64,000 bases of DNA, from NCBI RefSeq assembly GCF_001949145.1, contig NW_019091356.1, forward strand, positions 3,651,747 through 3,715,746, written 5' to 3'. The position numbers were made by a program, and so were the translations under genes. The notes under the pieces were generated by a model, which worked only from the letters and a program-made list of their open reading frames with translations, made no database searches and was not told the DNA's origin. The DNA is from Acanthaster planci (Eukaryota; Echinodermata; Asteroidea; Valvatida; Acanthasteridae). Shown here in pieces: positions 62,001 to 64,000 of this stretch (positions within the stretch are counted from its first letter, which is position 1; the number at the start of each line of letters is the position of its first letter).

Positions 62001-64000
62001 GTCTGATGTCAGTTCTACAGACATTCTGCAAAAAGAACAAAGAAAAACCAGTGCCCTGTAAGATTATGGTGCAGTTTACTATTGGATGAAGCCTTAATTG
62101 ATGCTAATTCCTCGTGCCCATCTTTCAAAACTGTGGGTGGTCATTAAAGATCTTGCCCTGTGCACAGTTCATGTATTTCATCCAGGCTTTGTCCACTGTG
62201 TAACTTCTGTGTCACATACATGTACATGTGTGCATGGGATTTGTTACTCATGACAAAAAGTTGCGTGTTCAGGACGAAAACATGGCCGAGTGTTGGGAGA
62301 ATAATTGGAAAAGGAAGTGACTTAATTTCATTCTTCTTGGTCCGGAAGGGAGTCTACTTCTTGGCCATCAGCTCCAAAAGTTTTGTTCTCTACCGACATG
62401 GCTGAAAATTAATGGCCACAAGCCCCATTTGTTTTATAAATTCCAAGAGGCAACTTGCTTAATTTTGCTCATGAATCTGTTAGCTCAGCTGTCAATCAAG
62501 CAAATCGAAGAGACCAGAATCTTTATATTAAAAGTACATATGCATGAAGTATAGTTATTTTTTGTAGCTTACATGTACTTCATCAAACATTTTTAAGTGT
62601 GAGAACAAAATACATATTGGCCTACATGAACATGTATGTCCATTTCTTTGAAGAAAAGGGAAGCTTGAAGCATAAGGGAGAAACAGTTTTTTTTTTCTTT
62701 TCAGGCAGCAACTGTGCCCCATCATCACTTCACACTTTCCCATCTACAAACAATTCTGAATGGACAGCCGGGAACCACCCTGGGGCTATTGAGACAATTC
62801 CTTTACTCTATCCTGAGGGGAAAAAAAAACACCAGAAAATGATAATTTTCCAGTGGAGGGGGGGATAAGAGAGATCCGCCCCCAAACTTCTGCAGCAGTA
62901 ACATGACCATGTATAGCTATGCCAGGGTGTCTTTGTTCTAGGTATGTTGATAGAGTGTACATGTACGTGCCTGCAGGTTGAGACCTTTAATGCTGTGCAC
63001 CCCGGGGGTTGAGCATGGAAAACAGGGCCTGGATTTTGCCAAGGAGTACATGTACACTTTCTTTGTTGTTGAGTCATATGCAGGGGCCCAATGTGGCTGT
63101 TCAGTGCCACAATGAAGGGTCTTTGTTTGCCGCAGTCCCTGTGGTGTCTGTGCTGTTTTGATGTGAATTGGGTCCACATGTGTTGTACTAAGTACATTGA
63201 TAGATGCCTGTCCTAACCTTTATTTTGTGCACAGCATGGTTGGTACCCTGCCCATCAAGGGTAATCCTTTAATTGTCCAGTGTGCCAGACCAAACAACAA
63301 CATCATTGTGTGAAGTGACCGTGGCCATTAGAAGGGCGTTGGGAGAGAGCCATAAAGGATTACATTGTCCACTGTTGTTTCTCCAGGAGAACTTTACCTT
63401 TTAATCTGACAGCTGATTGGCAGGTAATGGCCATCGTCCCCCTGGGGGTTTGTGTATCAAGTTCACCTCCATTGACCAGGGTAGACCCAGCAGAGTTGTG
63501 GGGGCAGCACTTTGGGGTGGTAACTCTTGATTTTTGGATCCCTTGTGGAGGAGCTGATCTGAAGTGAGAAGTTGATTGTTACGCACCATGTTTGGATTTA
63601 CAAGGATCACCAGCCGCAGCTTTTGATGGAGCCAGAAATTCTGCCTGATCACTTTCTTGTAACAATTCACCAACAAGAAGACTTTTTTTCTGGCAACAGC
63701 GATCTGTTTGGGAATTCTGGTCCTCGTTCTTTTCTTCAAGAGGGGATGCCAGCACTCGTCAAGTTTGTGATTGCTCTTGTTGTTTGTGAGATGTTTTGTT
63801 TTTAGATTTTGTCATTTAGGAAATGACTCATTCTAGTGTTGCATCAATCCATCCTTTTGATCAGGAACTGAGGGCTTTTTTTTGGGTCAACTGCTCATAA
63901 ATTTAGTAGCAGTGGTAATCTCTCGAACAAAGTTTCCAGAAACACATCCAAAAGCACACGATCCTCACTTTCAGTTTGCTTGAGGTTGTACCCAACTCTT
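53036..64000 (+). other. FMNL intron 1, continued to window end
   Basis: I searched for the expected next FMNL exon (the conserved block around MNLPPDK and YDNEKKW) and did not see it. Apart from one SINE near 58.8 kb, a GAT-rich run near 56.48-56.54 kb and more TACATGTA words, I recognise nothing. A minus-strand 144-residue frame at 59195-59629 is hydrophobic but has no motif I know. Confidence 0.55.
58745..58922 (-). repeat. tRNA-derived SINE
   Basis: On the minus strand a tRNA-like head shows A box TGGCCTAGTGG (complement of 58905-58915) and B box GGTTCGAATCC (complement of 58860-58870). The body includes AAGTCACTTTACCTCAAGTG and TCTCCACCCAGGAGTGAATG, a block I associate with SINEs of invertebrate deuterostomes. 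The 3' limit is uncertain. Confidence 0.7.

Noticed and set aside
1-64000. CRISPR arrays, prophage, operons or toxin systems
   Set aside because: No regularly spaced repeats or prokaryotic gene layout; all supported genes are spliced animal genes.

Overview
The window is animal nuclear DNA: genes are split by GT-AG introns, intergenic spaces are long, and short non-autonomous transposons and tRNA-derived repeats are common. The gene content fits an invertebrate deuterostome. Frequent TAGGCCTA words and an AGAGCT-TTAAGCAC inverted-repeat element make me lean towards an echinoderm or other ambulacrarian. I cannot exclude a hemichordate or amphioxus, and no species call is possible from sequence reading alone.

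Layout. 1-11.3 kb holds no gene that I can support; it carries a composite tRNA-like foldback repeat (2.3-2.8 kb) and a TTAA-flanked MITE (4.1-4.3 kb). 11.4-15.8 kb is a complete two-exon Ptf1a gene (+), with TATA and CCAAT boxes upstream and a poly(A) signal downstream. 15.8-29.0 kb is mostly non-coding, with two inverted-repeat elements at 19.2 and 19.8-20.0 kb, a tRNA-like repeat at 20.5 kb, and two weak candidate start exons (21.9 and 23.2 kb) next to YY1-like ATGGC motifs. 29.1-33.9 kb is a complete eight-exon LanC-like (LANCL1/2) gene (+). 35.4-37.8 kb is a five-exon gene on the minus strand for a small secreted protein made almost entirely of one discoidin (F5/8 type C) domain; it converges on LANCL. 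41.5-42.0 kb is the first coding exon of a formin-like (FMNL) gene (+). The remaining 22 kb appears to be its first coding intron, which runs off the window and holds a 332-nt assembly gap.

The genes do not form a pathway: a neural/pancreatic bHLH factor, a cytosolic glutathione-transferring LanC-like enzyme, a secreted adhesion-type protein and an actin regulator are ordinary animal neighbours. I found no operon, CRISPR array, phage or clear new system.

The points most worth a second look are: two full-length, oppositely oriented copies of one hAT-like MITE with 8-bp target duplications (29.5 and 40.3 kb); a 170-bp near-perfect foldback element containing CCAAT boxes; a sharp rise in the palindrome TACATGTA beginning with the FMNL gene body; the compact secreted discoidin gene; a set of alternating CCAAT motifs inside it; and a consensus YY1 site pointing antisense inside the Ptf1a 3' region.
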